A DNA stretch of 9,005 nucleotides from Bacteroidota bacterium (GCA_947497195.1 CANMGM010000083.1:1-9005); one strand, 5' to 3'; numbered from the stretch's first letter, positions 1 to 6,677 are shown. Program-made: numbers and translations. The notes: generated from the sequence alone by a model not told the origin.

Positions 1-488
1 AAATCCAGAATGAGCGCTCCACCCACACCGATATTCGAGCCGTAAAGGTAGCAACGTCCATTGTCGATGTGTAAAGCATGGATTGTAGAAAGTTGATTTT
101 CAATAGCTCCATCGCCGAAATACGTCTGATAGTAAATGGTATCGGGCAATGAACGAAGGTCTATTACAACAAGTCCGGCGTTATTGCCCTCGGTTGTCAT
201 GTAGGCGAATCCTTCCCATGTTTTTACCTCGCGCCAGAAATTTTGAACTGATGGCACTTCAAAACGCAATACTGGGTTATCGGGATTGGTTACATCTACA
301 ATCGAAAGTCCGGTGCTTGTACCAACAAGTGCATATTCGTTGTTGAGCGAATCGGCATATCCCCAAATATTTGCGCAGGTTTTACCCGGAAAAGGCAAAT
401 GGGAACGCAGTTGCATGTTGAAGTTTTCCTGCGCCTTCAGTGCAAGAATCGAAATGAACAAGGTAATGAAGAGTGTAATTTTTCTCAT
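1..488 (-). CDS. Choice-of-anchor B family secreted protein, N-terminal part (runs off left edge)
   Basis: About 162 codons are visible, read leftward from an ATG at 488-486; the gene continues beyond position 1. The product begins MRKITLFITLFISILALKAQ, a Sec signal peptide with likely cleavage after A19. The mature part matches, from memory, the choice-of-anchor B family (beta-propeller-like, LVIVD-type repeats): it holds WGYAD, EYALVGTSTGLSIVDVTNP, WREVKTWEGFAYMTTE and GLVVIDLRSLPD, in the family's usual order, followed by a HALHIDNGRCYLYGSN segment. Members are exported and carry different C-terminal anchors, often a type IX secretion sorting domain; that end lies outside the window, so anchoring is unknown. 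Biochemical role is not established. The gene follows the NTP pyrophosphohydrolase gene after 87 bp. A near-consensus -7 box (TAAATTCG, one mismatch, 520-513) sits 25 bp upstream of the start, so it may have its own promoter. Family call is fairly sure; function is not. Confidence 0.85.
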   Translation of the reverse strand, partial: MRKITLFITLFISILALKAQENFNMQLRSHLPFPGKTCANIWGYADSLNNEYALVGTSTGLSIVDVTNPDNPVLRFEVPSVQNFWREVKTWEGFAYMTTEGNNAGLVVIDLRSLPDTIYYQTYFGDGAIENQLSTIHALHIDNGRCYLYGSNIGVGGALILD

Positions 489-575
489 TGGTTGATTGGT
501 TTGATGGGGTGGCGAATTTAGGAATAATTTGCGTCGAGAATTAAACAGCAAGGATTCAGATTCGTTTTCGAATGC

Positions 576-980
576 TTATAAATTTAAGATTGCCCGAATA
601 TCCGGTTTAAAATACCGGTCGCTTTTCATCACTTTGCCGTCTTCGCGGTAAATCGGATTGCCATCTTCGTCGAGCTTACTCATGTTACTGCGTTGAATTT
701 CCTCGAACACGGGCGCCATCTTTTCCTGCAGACCATGAGCGTTAATGGTTCCGCATAGAATATACAGCATATCGCCTATTGCATCGGCAATTTCAACGAT
801 ATCGCCATTTTTTACCGCTTCGAGATATTCTTCATTTTCTTCCTTCATGAGGTTGAATCGCAACATATATTCCTGTTCGGGAATATCGGCAAATGGTTCA
901 TGACGAACAGGAAGCTTAAATGCATTGTGAAAATCCTGCACGTGAATTATGGCTTGTTCGAGGCTTAAGTTAGAACGCAT
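576..980 (-). CDS. MazG-like all-alpha nucleoside triphosphate pyrophosphohydrolase
   Basis: This 134-residue cytoplasmic protein looks like a single-domain all-alpha NTP pyrophosphohydrolase (PRA-PH/MazG-like superfamily), which hydrolyses nucleoside triphosphates or phosphoribosyl-ATP to the monophosphate plus pyrophosphate using Mg2+. The metal-binding signature is intact: E47-E48-x-x-E51 in helix 2, then E63-x-x-D66 and D70 in EIADAIGD. The N-terminal part (KLPVRHEPFADIPEQE) and the tail (SNMSKLDEDGNP, then EDGKV.KS..Y..PDI) are typical of the stand-alone subgroup with a basic C-terminal extension of about 35 residues. It is not part of a HisI-HisE fusion and no histidine genes are near, so a HisE role is unlikely; nucleotide-pool cleaning (dUTP or damaged dNTPs) is the better guess, but the substrate cannot be read from sequence. 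No clear promoter was found in the 117 bp before the tRNA, and no Shine-Dalgarno sequence is present. Confidence 0.88.
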   Translation of the reverse strand: MRSNLSLEQAIIHVQDFHNAFKLPVRHEPFADIPEQEYMLRFNLMKEENEEYLEAVKNGDIVEIADAIGDMLYILCGTINAHGLQEKMAPVFEEIQRSNMSKLDEDGNPIYREDGKVMKSDRYFKPDIRAILNL

Positions 981-1080
981 TTGGGTGTTTGTTAAATTGA
1001 TGCAACAAAATTTATGTTAAAACTGTTGTGCCCGAAAATACAAATTATGTTAGATGCTATATCTAATTTAGAAAATTAAA

Positions 1081-1088
1081 TATCTTTG
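1081..1088 (+). promoter_or_regulatory. Bacteroidota -7 promoter element for tRNA-Leu
   Basis: TATCTTTG is a perfect match to the Bacteroidota primary-sigma -7 consensus TAnnTTTG. It ends 9 bp before the tRNA 5' end, which puts the expected transcription start about 1093-1095, just ahead of the mature tRNA. The -33 region around 1058-1062 has no good TTTG, so the call rests on the -7 box and its position. Confidence 0.6.
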
Positions 1089-1097
1089 CAACCCTTT

Positions 1098-1179
1098 GCC
1101 GAAGTGGTGAAATTGGTAGACACGCACGTTTCAGGGGCGTGTGTCGCAAGACATGCCGGTTCGAGCCCGGCCTTCGGTA
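1098..1179 (+). tRNA. tRNA-Leu (anticodon CAG)
   Basis: A complete class II tRNA can be folded by hand. The acceptor stem is GCCGAAG (1098-1104) with CTTCGGT (1172-1178), with one G-U at the first pair, and the discriminator is A1179. The D-arm holds GAAATTGGTAGAC. The anticodon stem is CACGT/GCGTG (1125-1129 with 1137-1141) around loop TTCAGGG, giving anticodon CAG at 1132-1134, which reads CUG leucine codons. A variable arm TGTC-GCAA-GACA (1143-1154) is the long type expected for leucine. The T-arm is GCCGG-TTCGAGC-CCGGC (1155-1171). The 3' CCA is not encoded, as is common in this phylum. It stands alone, and no integrase or duplicated tRNA end was seen near it. Confidence 0.97.
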
Positions 1180-1236
1180 CAAAGAATTAAACAAGTATAT
1201 AATTTCAATGTTATTAATAAATTGTTAAGTATTAAG

Positions 1237-1244
1237 TATATTTG
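1237..1244 (+). promoter_or_regulatory. Candidate -7 promoter element for the NYN/cold-shock gene
   Basis: TATATTTG matches TAnnTTTG exactly, in the spacer between the tRNA and the NYN gene. A start about 1249-1251 would give an AT-rich leader of roughly 110 nt. A TTG at 1222-1224 is too close (12 bp spacer) to be an ordinary -33 element, and the region is AT-rich, so a chance match is possible. Read-through from the tRNA promoter is the alternative. Confidence 0.45.
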
Positions 1245-1278
1245 AAAATTAAAAATAGTTGAAATAGAAATCTAAGGA

Positions 1279-1297
1279 AATTATGGAATTCATAATT
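1279..1297 (+). other. AT-rich hairpin in the leader of the NYN/cold-shock gene
   Basis: AATTATG (1279-1285) and CATAATT (1291-1297) are perfect 7-bp inverted repeats around a 5-nt loop GAATT. The hairpin lies between the candidate promoter and the start codon at 1362. It has no downstream U-tract immediately after it, so it is not an intrinsic terminator. With one G-C pair it is weak and would melt easily; a temperature-sensitive leader or an operator-like dyad are both possible, and neither is shown. Confidence 0.4.
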
Positions 1298-1361
1298 GTG
1301 TAAAACGTAAGAGTCAAATTTCGGATGTGCATTTTTTTATAAACCAACTATATCTCAAGCC

Positions 1362-2306
1362 ATGGAACAAGTAAATCGTGTTATTAAAATAGGAATATTT
1401 TACGATGGTAATTATTTCCTGCATGTAAGCAATTACTACAATTATTTTCACTCCAAAAGAAGACGTATAAGCATTTCAGGTCTTCACAAATTCGTTCAAA
1501 ACTATGTTGCTAATGAAATGGGTGTCGACGAACGTCTTTGTCACGTTGTTGATGCACATTACTTTAGAGGACGCATGAGTGCGTATGAAGCATCTCAGCG
1601 CGGAAACCAACTTTACAACGACCGATTGTTCGACGATGTGTTGATGTCTGAAGGCGTTGTTACGCACTATTTGCCGGTGAGGTCGAAAAGCAGCCGAAAA
1701 GAAGAGAAGGGAATCGATATCTGGCTAGCGTTGGAGGCCTTAGAATTAACCTGGTTAAAAGAGTACGATGTAATGGTTCTTATAACCTCCGATGGAGAAT
1801 TTGTTCCATTAATCCGCAAAGTAAATACCCGAGGTACACGTGTAATGGTATTGAGCTGGGAGTTTGAATACACAGATGATACAGGCAGGGAAATCGTAAC
1901 GCGCACTTCTCAAGAGCTTCTTTCGGAAGTATCGTATCCGGTTGCCATGCATGATGTTATTGACGAACATGTTCATACCAGTTTCCCTGTGGCCAATCTT
2001 TTCGTTCAGCAGGAAAGCGCCCAAAAAACCTACAAAACATTTATAGATAAGGGCGATGTGAAGGTGTCCAAAACCTTGAACATGAAAAATGGGTATGGCT
2101 TCGTGGCTTATCCTCCCAATAACCTATTCTTCCATTATCTGGATGTAATGGAAGGCGATTTTAATGAAATTAAAGACGGCGATACAGTTGAATTTACCAT
2201 CGAACTGAATGACAAAGGCAATGAAGTTGCAAAAAATATAAGGAAGGTAAGCGAAGAATTGTATGATTTTAATTTTGAGGAAGACGATTCGCTCTACAAT
2301 CAGTAA
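1362..2306 (+). CDS. NYN (PIN-like) nuclease domain fused to a cold-shock RNA-binding domain
   Basis: The product has 314 residues and two recognisable parts. Residues about 7-190 form a NYN domain of the LabA/DUF88 type: IGIFYDGNYF holds D15 and N17, KGIDIWLALEAL holds D119, and VLITSDGEFVPLIRKVNTRGTRVMVL holds D144. These are the acidic residues expected to bind metal in PIN-like ribonucleases, so the active site looks complete. After a linker, residues about 228-297 resemble a cold-shock (OB-fold) domain: GYGFVAY (244-250) stands for RNP1 and LFFHY (255-259) for RNP2, followed by IKDGDTVEFTIELNDKGNEVAKNI. The tail is acidic (about 298-314). No signal peptide or membrane segment is seen, so it should be a cytoplasmic RNA-binding ribonuclease or RNA-processing factor; the target is unknown. 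It has an AT-rich leader, no Shine-Dalgarno sequence, and a terminator directly after the stop codon, so it is probably monocistronic. Confidence 0.85.
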   Translation: MEQVNRVIKIGIFYDGNYFLHVSNYYNYFHSKRRRISISGLHKFVQNYVANEMGVDERLCHVVDAHYFRGRMSAYEASQRGNQLYNDRLFDDVLMSEGVVTHYLPVRSKSSRKEEKGIDIWLALEALELTWLKEYDVMVLITSDGEFVPLIRKVNTRGTRVMVLSWEFEYTDDTGREIVTRTSQELLSEVSYPVAMHDVIDEHVHTSFPVANLFVQQESAQKTYKTFIDKGDVKVSKTLNMKNGYGFVAYPPNNLFFHYLDVMEGDFNEIKDGDTVEFTIELNDKGNEVAKNIRKVSEELYDFNFEEDDSLYNQ

Positions 2307-2324
2307 TTAAAACAATACCATGCG

Positions 2325-2353
2325 AAAGTCGGACCCAGGTCCGACTTTTTTTA
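2325..2353 (+). terminator. Intrinsic terminator between convergent genes
   Basis: AAAGTCGGAC (2325-2334) pairs perfectly with GTCCGACTTT (2339-2348) around loop CCAG, and a run of T continues from 2346 to 2352. This is a strong rho-independent terminator for the NYN/cold-shock gene, starting 18 bp after its stop codon. Its T-tract contains the stop codon (TAA on the minus strand, 2353-2351) of the converging CoA-transferase gene. Read leftward, the same hairpin is followed by only three T before CGC, so termination of the opposite transcript is likely weaker. Confidence 0.9.
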
Positions 2354-3427
2354 TGCAAACAAAATCGGCGATGTCTTAACACTAACTACGTCCAGATTAT
2401 TTATCATACCATGCACCAGCATCGATTTGGCATATGGTTGTTCAAAGACCTCCGATAAGGTATAAATTGCACCACAAGGAATGCCTGATTGTAGCATTTT
2501 TTCCATCCAAATCGCTCTTTCATCATTCGCAAAAACGGGCGCGAATTCTTCAAACAACGCGTCGCGAAGTTCCACACGAAGCTTATTCGATGCAAATTTC
2601 AATCTAGTAACTTCTGAATCAATCCGGCATATTTCAAGTAATTTCTGAAATTGTGCATCGCTTCCAACCGCAAGAACAAACCGTTTCCCATCTTTTGCTT
2701 CAAAGCATTCGCCATACGGTGCAATAAATGGATGCAATAAGCCAAGGGGTTCAGGTACTACATTCGTTTTCAGGTAAGCAGCACTTTGATTGACCAACGA
2801 TGCCAGTGCAGCATCGCGCAGACTAACACGTACAAGGCTGCCCTCGCCAGTTTGTTGGCGATTTAGCATTGCCATTAAGATTCCTGCTTTTAAATGCTGT
2901 GCAGCCAAAACATCGATTAACGCAACGGGCATTTTTACAAGTTCGCCTTCAACAGTTCCGCTCATGGCCAGAAACCCACTCTCGGCCTGCAAAACAATAT
3001 CGTAAGCCGGTCGATTATCTCCTGCCGAAAATCCATCAACCTGACCAATTATAAGTCGTGGAAACCGTTTGCGGATAGCATCAAATGAAATTCCAAATCG
3101 TTCCTGATCAATTGGACGAAAATTGGTAAGTAAAATCGTTGCCTTATCGAGCAAGTCGTTTAATTGCTCCATACCCAATGCCGATTTCAAATTAAGTAAA
3201 ATCGAATCCTTACCCTGATTTACTGATATGTAATACGCACTCAAGCCAGATTCGTCTTCGGCCTCCGTGCGCCATGTTCGGGTTACATCACCACCCGTAA
3301 ATGGGTTTTCAATTTTAACAACTCGTGCACCATGTTCAGAAAAAAAACGACCAACCAATGGACCGGCAAGAACGCCTGCCAGTTCTACCACATGTTCTGA
3401 ACTAAAAAATGTTGATGCATTAATCAT
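2351..3427 (-). CDS. CaiB/BaiF family (class III) CoA-transferase
   Basis: This 358-residue protein has the class III CoA-transferase/alpha-methylacyl-CoA racemase fold signature. The N-terminal CoA-binding part reads VVELAGVLAGPLVGRFFSEHG then ARVVKIENPFTGGDVTR (residues 13-50), followed by LNLKSALG, TNFRP and the AYDIVLQAESGFLAMSGT block (141-157). D172 in MPVALIDVLAAQHLKAGILMAML aligns, from memory, with the catalytic Asp of formyl-CoA transferase (D169) and of racemases (D156). Members form interlocked dimers in the cytoplasm and either move CoA between carboxylic acids or epimerise 2-methylacyl-CoA. The length is nearer the racemases (about 360) than formyl-CoA transferase (about 430), but the position of the racemase catalytic His appears to be Y142, which favours a transferase or an altered reaction. 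The substrate cannot be assigned. Its ATG immediately follows the tamL stop codon, so translation is probably coupled to tamL. Confidence 0.9.
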   Translation of the reverse strand: MINASTFFSSEHVVELAGVLAGPLVGRFFSEHGARVVKIENPFTGGDVTRTWRTEAEDESGLSAYYISVNQGKDSILLNLKSALGMEQLNDLLDKATILLTNFRPIDQERFGISFDAIRKRFPRLIIGQVDGFSAGDNRPAYDIVLQAESGFLAMSGTVEGELVKMPVALIDVLAAQHLKAGILMAMLNRQQTGEGSLVRVSLRDAALASLVNQSAAYLKTNVVPEPLGLLHPFIAPYGECFEAKDGKRFVLAVGSDAQFQKLLEICRIDSEVTRLKFASNKLRVELRDALFEEFAPVFANDERAIWMEKMLQSGIPCGAIYTLSEVFEQPYAKSMLVHGMINNLDVVSVKTSPILFA

Positions 3428-5860
3428 TTAAAAAGGATAACCAATTCCAAAATTAAAGTTTATTGTTCTGGTCTTCAATCGATTAAAAGCCCATCTCTCA
3501 CCAATCGGATAGGAAGGGTCGCGAAGTGGATGAGCTGCATCTAGACGAATAATAAAAAAGTCGAAATTCAAACGAATGCCTATCCCCGCCCCTATCGCAA
3601 TTTCGCGGTAAAAACGATCTAATGCAAATGAAGCCATGGGGCGAAGCGGATCTTCCTGCCTGAGCCAGATGTTTCCTGCGTCAATAAAAACTGCCGTTTC
3701 AAAAATCTGATATAATTTCTGCCGCAATTCCAGATTCCATTCAAGTTTGATATCGCCAATCTGATCGATTCGAAAGCCGCTCGAATCCTTGTAAGACCCA
3801 GGCCCGAGCGACCTTGCAATCCATGCCCGCAAACCATTTGCACCGCCAACAAAGAAACTCTTTTCGAACGGCATAACCTCACTGTTTCCGTATGGCAAGC
3901 CTAATCCGGTAATGGAACGGAATGCAAGAGAGGATGATTTAGAAAAATACCGGTAAAAGCGATAATCGGAATCGAAACGAAGAAACTGTGAATATGGGAC
4001 GCCGAAAACAATATACTTATCATCTTCCTTTGCCGGGTTCGCAAATAATTTACGGCTAGCGTCCATCAATATGCCTGCAGATTCAATATTCCACTGAAAA
4101 AACGAAACCGATTTACTCTTCCCAAGAACCTGCGAATTATAGGTTCGTGAAAATTTACCCAATGCGATAAACTGGCTTTTGAAGCTATTCTTGAGGAATA
4201 AATTATTTGACGCATTGAGGAGATTTTCAAATTGAGAACTTAAATTCACAGTTACAAAGTTAATTTCTGCAGGGTTTAGCGTATAGCGAACACGTTGGTT
4301 GCTGCGTGCAGAAAATCCGAAAACAGAAGTAAAAATCGAACGGGTGTAATCGGGACGCCGCTGGTAGTTAAAAAAACTGGCAACTTGTGTTCTGCGGCTT
4401 TCGGAACCGAGAAATTTTACAATATCGGGCGATTTGGGTAGGCTCAAGGATACTTGAGGGCCAAACAAAAGGGTGTTGAATGGTAGCAGTGTAGAAACGT
4501 TGTCGGACTCGCTGTTGTCTGCATCGCCCAAAATTCGTTGCACTTCCAGACCGCCTGTAAGCCTGAATTCAAACAATTCGAGTCCGGTAAATAAATTACG
4601 GTTCTGATAAATAACATCGGCCGCGACACCAAAATTGCCTGCAGTATTCGTTCCCTGTGTTTGATACGTGATTGAATGACGTGGCCTGGGACTAAGTCGA
4701 ATATTGGCATCCAATAATCCAAGCGAATCGGGCCCCGAGGGTGTGAAGTTTATGTTGATAAATCTGAATGCATTTAACTCCGCAATTCGGCTGTAGGTAT
4801 GGTCTGCGCGTTTCTTGCTATATAAATCGCCATGCTTAAAATCGAGCGTTGGTTTAATGGAACGGGGTTTAAACTTGAGCAAACCTCGGGATGAAATAAA
4901 CTGGTAATTGTTGTAAAACAGCGTATCCCCGGCATCGATTGTATCGCTTCGAAGCGAATAATCGCTTGTAAGGTAAATATGATCAATGCGGTAGCGAATA
5001 TGTTTTTTCTCAACCGTACTGTCGACAAAACCTACGACACGCTCAATCGGATTGTCAATTACAATATGCAAATCAATCTCTTTTCTCAATTCTGAGGTGT
5101 CGGCAACAAAAGAGATTTCGTTTTTTACAAAAGCAAAAAATCCTTCATTTCTGAATAGCGCTTGAATTCGGTCGCGCTCTGCTTCCAACAGATCGGCATT
5201 GAACACATTGCCCTTACGCAACAAGCTCAAGCCCCACGATTGCATATACAGTTCATATAAAATGCGGTCTTCGATTTCGTATGAAATGGATTTGTATCGA
5301 TATGGTTCGCCCGCAGAAACGATATAAAAAACCTCTGCACGTTTATGGTGTGGCGAATAGACAATTGAATCTTTAACCGTCGCATGAAAATATCCGTGAT
5401 TGGATAAATACTGTTCCAATTGTTTTGCGCTACGGTGAGTTTGAATCGAATCAATCAATACCGGAAATTCGCCGATGTTTCTTGCCCATTTTGCCAAACT
5501 AAATGGATTGTCCTTTTTGGGCTTTTTATTTCTAGCCAACCGATCCGTATTCAAAGCCCTTCGCCTTTCAATACGGGCTTCGTAACGGGGAATAAATCTT
5601 TCCGGATTCGGAAGATTATACATTTGAAGGTGAAAGCGCCAAATTCCTAAAATCTTACGATTGGGCTTTTGTTTAACATAGGTTAGAAGGTCTGTTGTGC
5701 TTATTTCAGAATTATTCCCCAGCACTTTATTTTTAGTTAGCAAATAATCGCCATTTTTAAGACGACGAACCGGACTGCATCCGGCCGCGAGTGCAAAGCA
5801 AAACAGCAAAGTGGAAATTTTGCCGTACTGTTTCAGGTTAAACCATAAACGTTTTCGCAT
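3428..5860 (-). CDS. tamL: TamL, BamA/TamA-superfamily outer-membrane lipoprotein
   Basis: The 810-residue product is the lipoprotein form of the Omp85 family found in Bacteroidota, acting in the outer membrane in assembly or transport of envelope components, usually with TamB. A basic n-region and hydrophobic stretch (residues 15-27) lead to lipobox LAAGC, with lipidation expected at C28. The residues after it (SPVRRLKNGDYLLTKNKV) are typical of TamL and lack the acidic motif of surface-exposed Bacteroidota lipoproteins, so the N-terminus should stay on the periplasmic side. KPNRKILGIWRFHLQMYN (65-82) is a family hallmark. Residues about 130-390 hold POTRA-like repeats (for example EQYLSNHGYFHATV, LFRNEGFFAFV, ELNAFRFINI). 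From about 395 to the end lies the beta-barrel, with the loop-6 motif GANGLRAW (673-680; BamA has VRGF there) followed by LGPGSY, and it ends in F810. No tamB lies in the window. The gene is divergent from trmH and followed without a gap by the caiB-like gene. Confidence 0.93.
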   Translation of the reverse strand: MRKRLWFNLKQYGKISTLLFCFALAAGCSPVRRLKNGDYLLTKNKVLGNNSEISTTDLLTYVKQKPNRKILGIWRFHLQMYNLPNPERFIPRYEARIERRRALNTDRLARNKKPKKDNPFSLAKWARNIGEFPVLIDSIQTHRSAKQLEQYLSNHGYFHATVKDSIVYSPHHKRAEVFYIVSAGEPYRYKSISYEIEDRILYELYMQSWGLSLLRKGNVFNADLLEAERDRIQALFRNEGFFAFVKNEISFVADTSELRKEIDLHIVIDNPIERVVGFVDSTVEKKHIRYRIDHIYLTSDYSLRSDTIDAGDTLFYNNYQFISSRGLLKFKPRSIKPTLDFKHGDLYSKKRADHTYSRIAELNAFRFININFTPSGPDSLGLLDANIRLSPRPRHSITYQTQGTNTAGNFGVAADVIYQNRNLFTGLELFEFRLTGGLEVQRILGDADNSESDNVSTLLPFNTLLFGPQVSLSLPKSPDIVKFLGSESRRTQVASFFNYQRRPDYTRSIFTSVFGFSARSNQRVRYTLNPAEINFVTVNLSSQFENLLNASNNLFLKNSFKSQFIALGKFSRTYNSQVLGKSKSVSFFQWNIESAGILMDASRKLFANPAKEDDKYIVFGVPYSQFLRFDSDYRFYRYFSKSSSLAFRSITGLGLPYGNSEVMPFEKSFFVGGANGLRAWIARSLGPGSYKDSSGFRIDQIGDIKLEWNLELRQKLYQIFETAVFIDAGNIWLRQEDPLRPMASFALDRFYREIAIGAGIGIRLNFDFFIIRLDAAHPLRDPSYPIGERWAFNRLKTRTINFNFGIGYPF

Positions 5861-5877
5861 GCGTGCGGGATTGTTGC

Positions 5878-5885
5878 TACCTTTG
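5878..5885 (+). promoter_or_regulatory. -7 promoter element for the TrmH-family methyltransferase
   Basis: TACCTTTG matches TAnnTTTG exactly and lies 25 bp before the ATG at 5910, giving an expected start near 5890-5892 and a leader of under 20 nt. A partial -33 match (TTTTCG, 5852-5857) lies 20 bp upstream, inside the first codons of tamL. Confidence 0.65.
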
Positions 5886-5891
5886 AATTTC

Positions 5892-5899
5892 CAAAAATA
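5892..5899 (-). promoter_or_regulatory. -7 promoter element for tamL
   Basis: On the minus strand 5899-5892 reads TATTTTTG, a perfect TAnnTTTG. It lies 31 bp before the tamL ATG at 5860, with an expected start about 5885-5887. Only a poor -33 match (TTTTTA, 5923-5918) lies upstream. The box is 6 bp from the opposing -7 element of the methyltransferase gene, so the two promoters overlap. Confidence 0.6.
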
Positions 5900-5909
5900 A
5901 CGCTTTTAC

Positions 5910-6677
5910 ATGCTCGGTAAAAATAGAATTCAGCGTATTCAAAAGCTGCATCAGAAAAAGTATCGTTTGCAGGAGAAACGCTTTATTGCCGAAGGAACGA
6001 AGACCGTTTTGGAATTGATAAAGCAAGGTTTTCCAATCGAAAGTATCGTTGCTACGGCAGATTGGATTAAGCAACATATACCTGAAAATCAGGAATTAAT
6101 TTGTGTTGAGGCAGAAAAATTCGAACTCGAAAAAATTTCGTGTCTTCAAACTACGCCCGATGTATTGGCAGTTTGCGAATTAAACCAAGTTACACCTCAG
6201 AAAATCGATGCCGGTCAATTGACACTCGTTGTTGACGCTGTTCGCGATCCAGGAAATTTGGGAACAATCATCCGACTTGCAGACTGGTTTGGTGTACCGC
6301 AAATCCTCGCCACGGAAGATACAGTTGAATGGTCAAATCCGAAATGCATACAGGCCAGCATGGGTTCCTTCATCAGATTGCAACCCTGTTACATGCAGTT
6401 GGATGAGCTAGAGACCTTGTGCAGAACCAACAACAGCTTCGCAGCAGATCTCGATGGAGAGAATGTGTATTCGGCCTCGTTTGATTCGGGTGGAATTCTC
6501 GTGGTAAGCAGCGAGTCGCATGGATTAAACCAGGTTTTTCAACGCAGCGTGAAGCAGATTCTCAGCATTCCATCTGCGCATGCTTCCGATGAGGGACCTG
6601 AAAGCCTGAATGTTGCAACCGCTACGGGTATCTTCCTTTCCGAATTTTATCGACGCAAATACTTTGCGAAATCCTAA
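5910..6677 (+). CDS. TrmH/SpoU family RNA 2'-O-methyltransferase
   Basis: This 255-residue cytoplasmic enzyme belongs to the SPOUT (trefoil-knot) class, which transfers a methyl group from S-adenosylmethionine to ribose 2'-OH in rRNA or tRNA. The N-terminal part (residues 1-100), RIQKLHQKKYRLQEKRFIAEG, is the small substrate-binding domain seen in RlmB/TsnR-like members. Motif 1 is VVDAVRDPGNLGTIIRLADWFG (107-128) with N116 and R122. Motif 2 is VVSSESHGL (198-206), in which a serine stands where most members have the glycine before the glutamate. Motif 3 is SIPSAH followed by ESLNVATATGIFLSEF (231-246), with N234 in the knot. Which nucleotide it modifies cannot be told from sequence; a 23S rRNA or tRNA target is usual. 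It is transcribed divergently from tamL, and no terminator separates it from pyrD 63 bp downstream, so read-through is possible. Confidence 0.92.
   Translation: MLGKNRIQRIQKLHQKKYRLQEKRFIAEGTKTVLELIKQGFPIESIVATADWIKQHIPENQELICVEAEKFELEKISCLQTTPDVLAVCELNQVTPQKIDAGQLTLVVDAVRDPGNLGTIIRLADWFGVPQILATEDTVEWSNPKCIQASMGSFIRLQPCYMQLDELETLCRTNNSFAADLDGENVYSASFDSGGILVVSSESHGLNQVFQRSVKQILSIPSAHASDEGPESLNVATATGIFLSEFYRRKYFAKS

Noticed and set aside
149..495. Two plus-strand open frames of 65 and 69 codons
   Set aside because: They lie opposite the choice-of-anchor B gene, whose minus-strand frame has a signal peptide and clear family motifs.
560..573. Small inverted repeat ATTCG-TTTT-CGAAT between the NTP pyrophosphohydrolase and choice-of-anchor B genes
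   Set aside because: Only 5 bp of stem and no T-tract after it on the minus strand, and it overlaps no known signal; too weak for a terminator.
1098..1361. tRNA-Leu as a possible integration site
   Set aside because: No integrase, no repeated tRNA 3' end in the window, and the flanking genes look like ordinary chromosomal genes.
1476..2024. Minus-strand open frames inside the NYN/cold-shock gene
   Set aside because: They show no family features and overlap a plus-strand gene with two recognisable domains.
4444..5454. Several 75-92 codon minus-strand frames within tamL
   Set aside because: They are out-of-frame shadows of tamL, which is intact from signal peptide to terminal phenylalanine with no frameshift.
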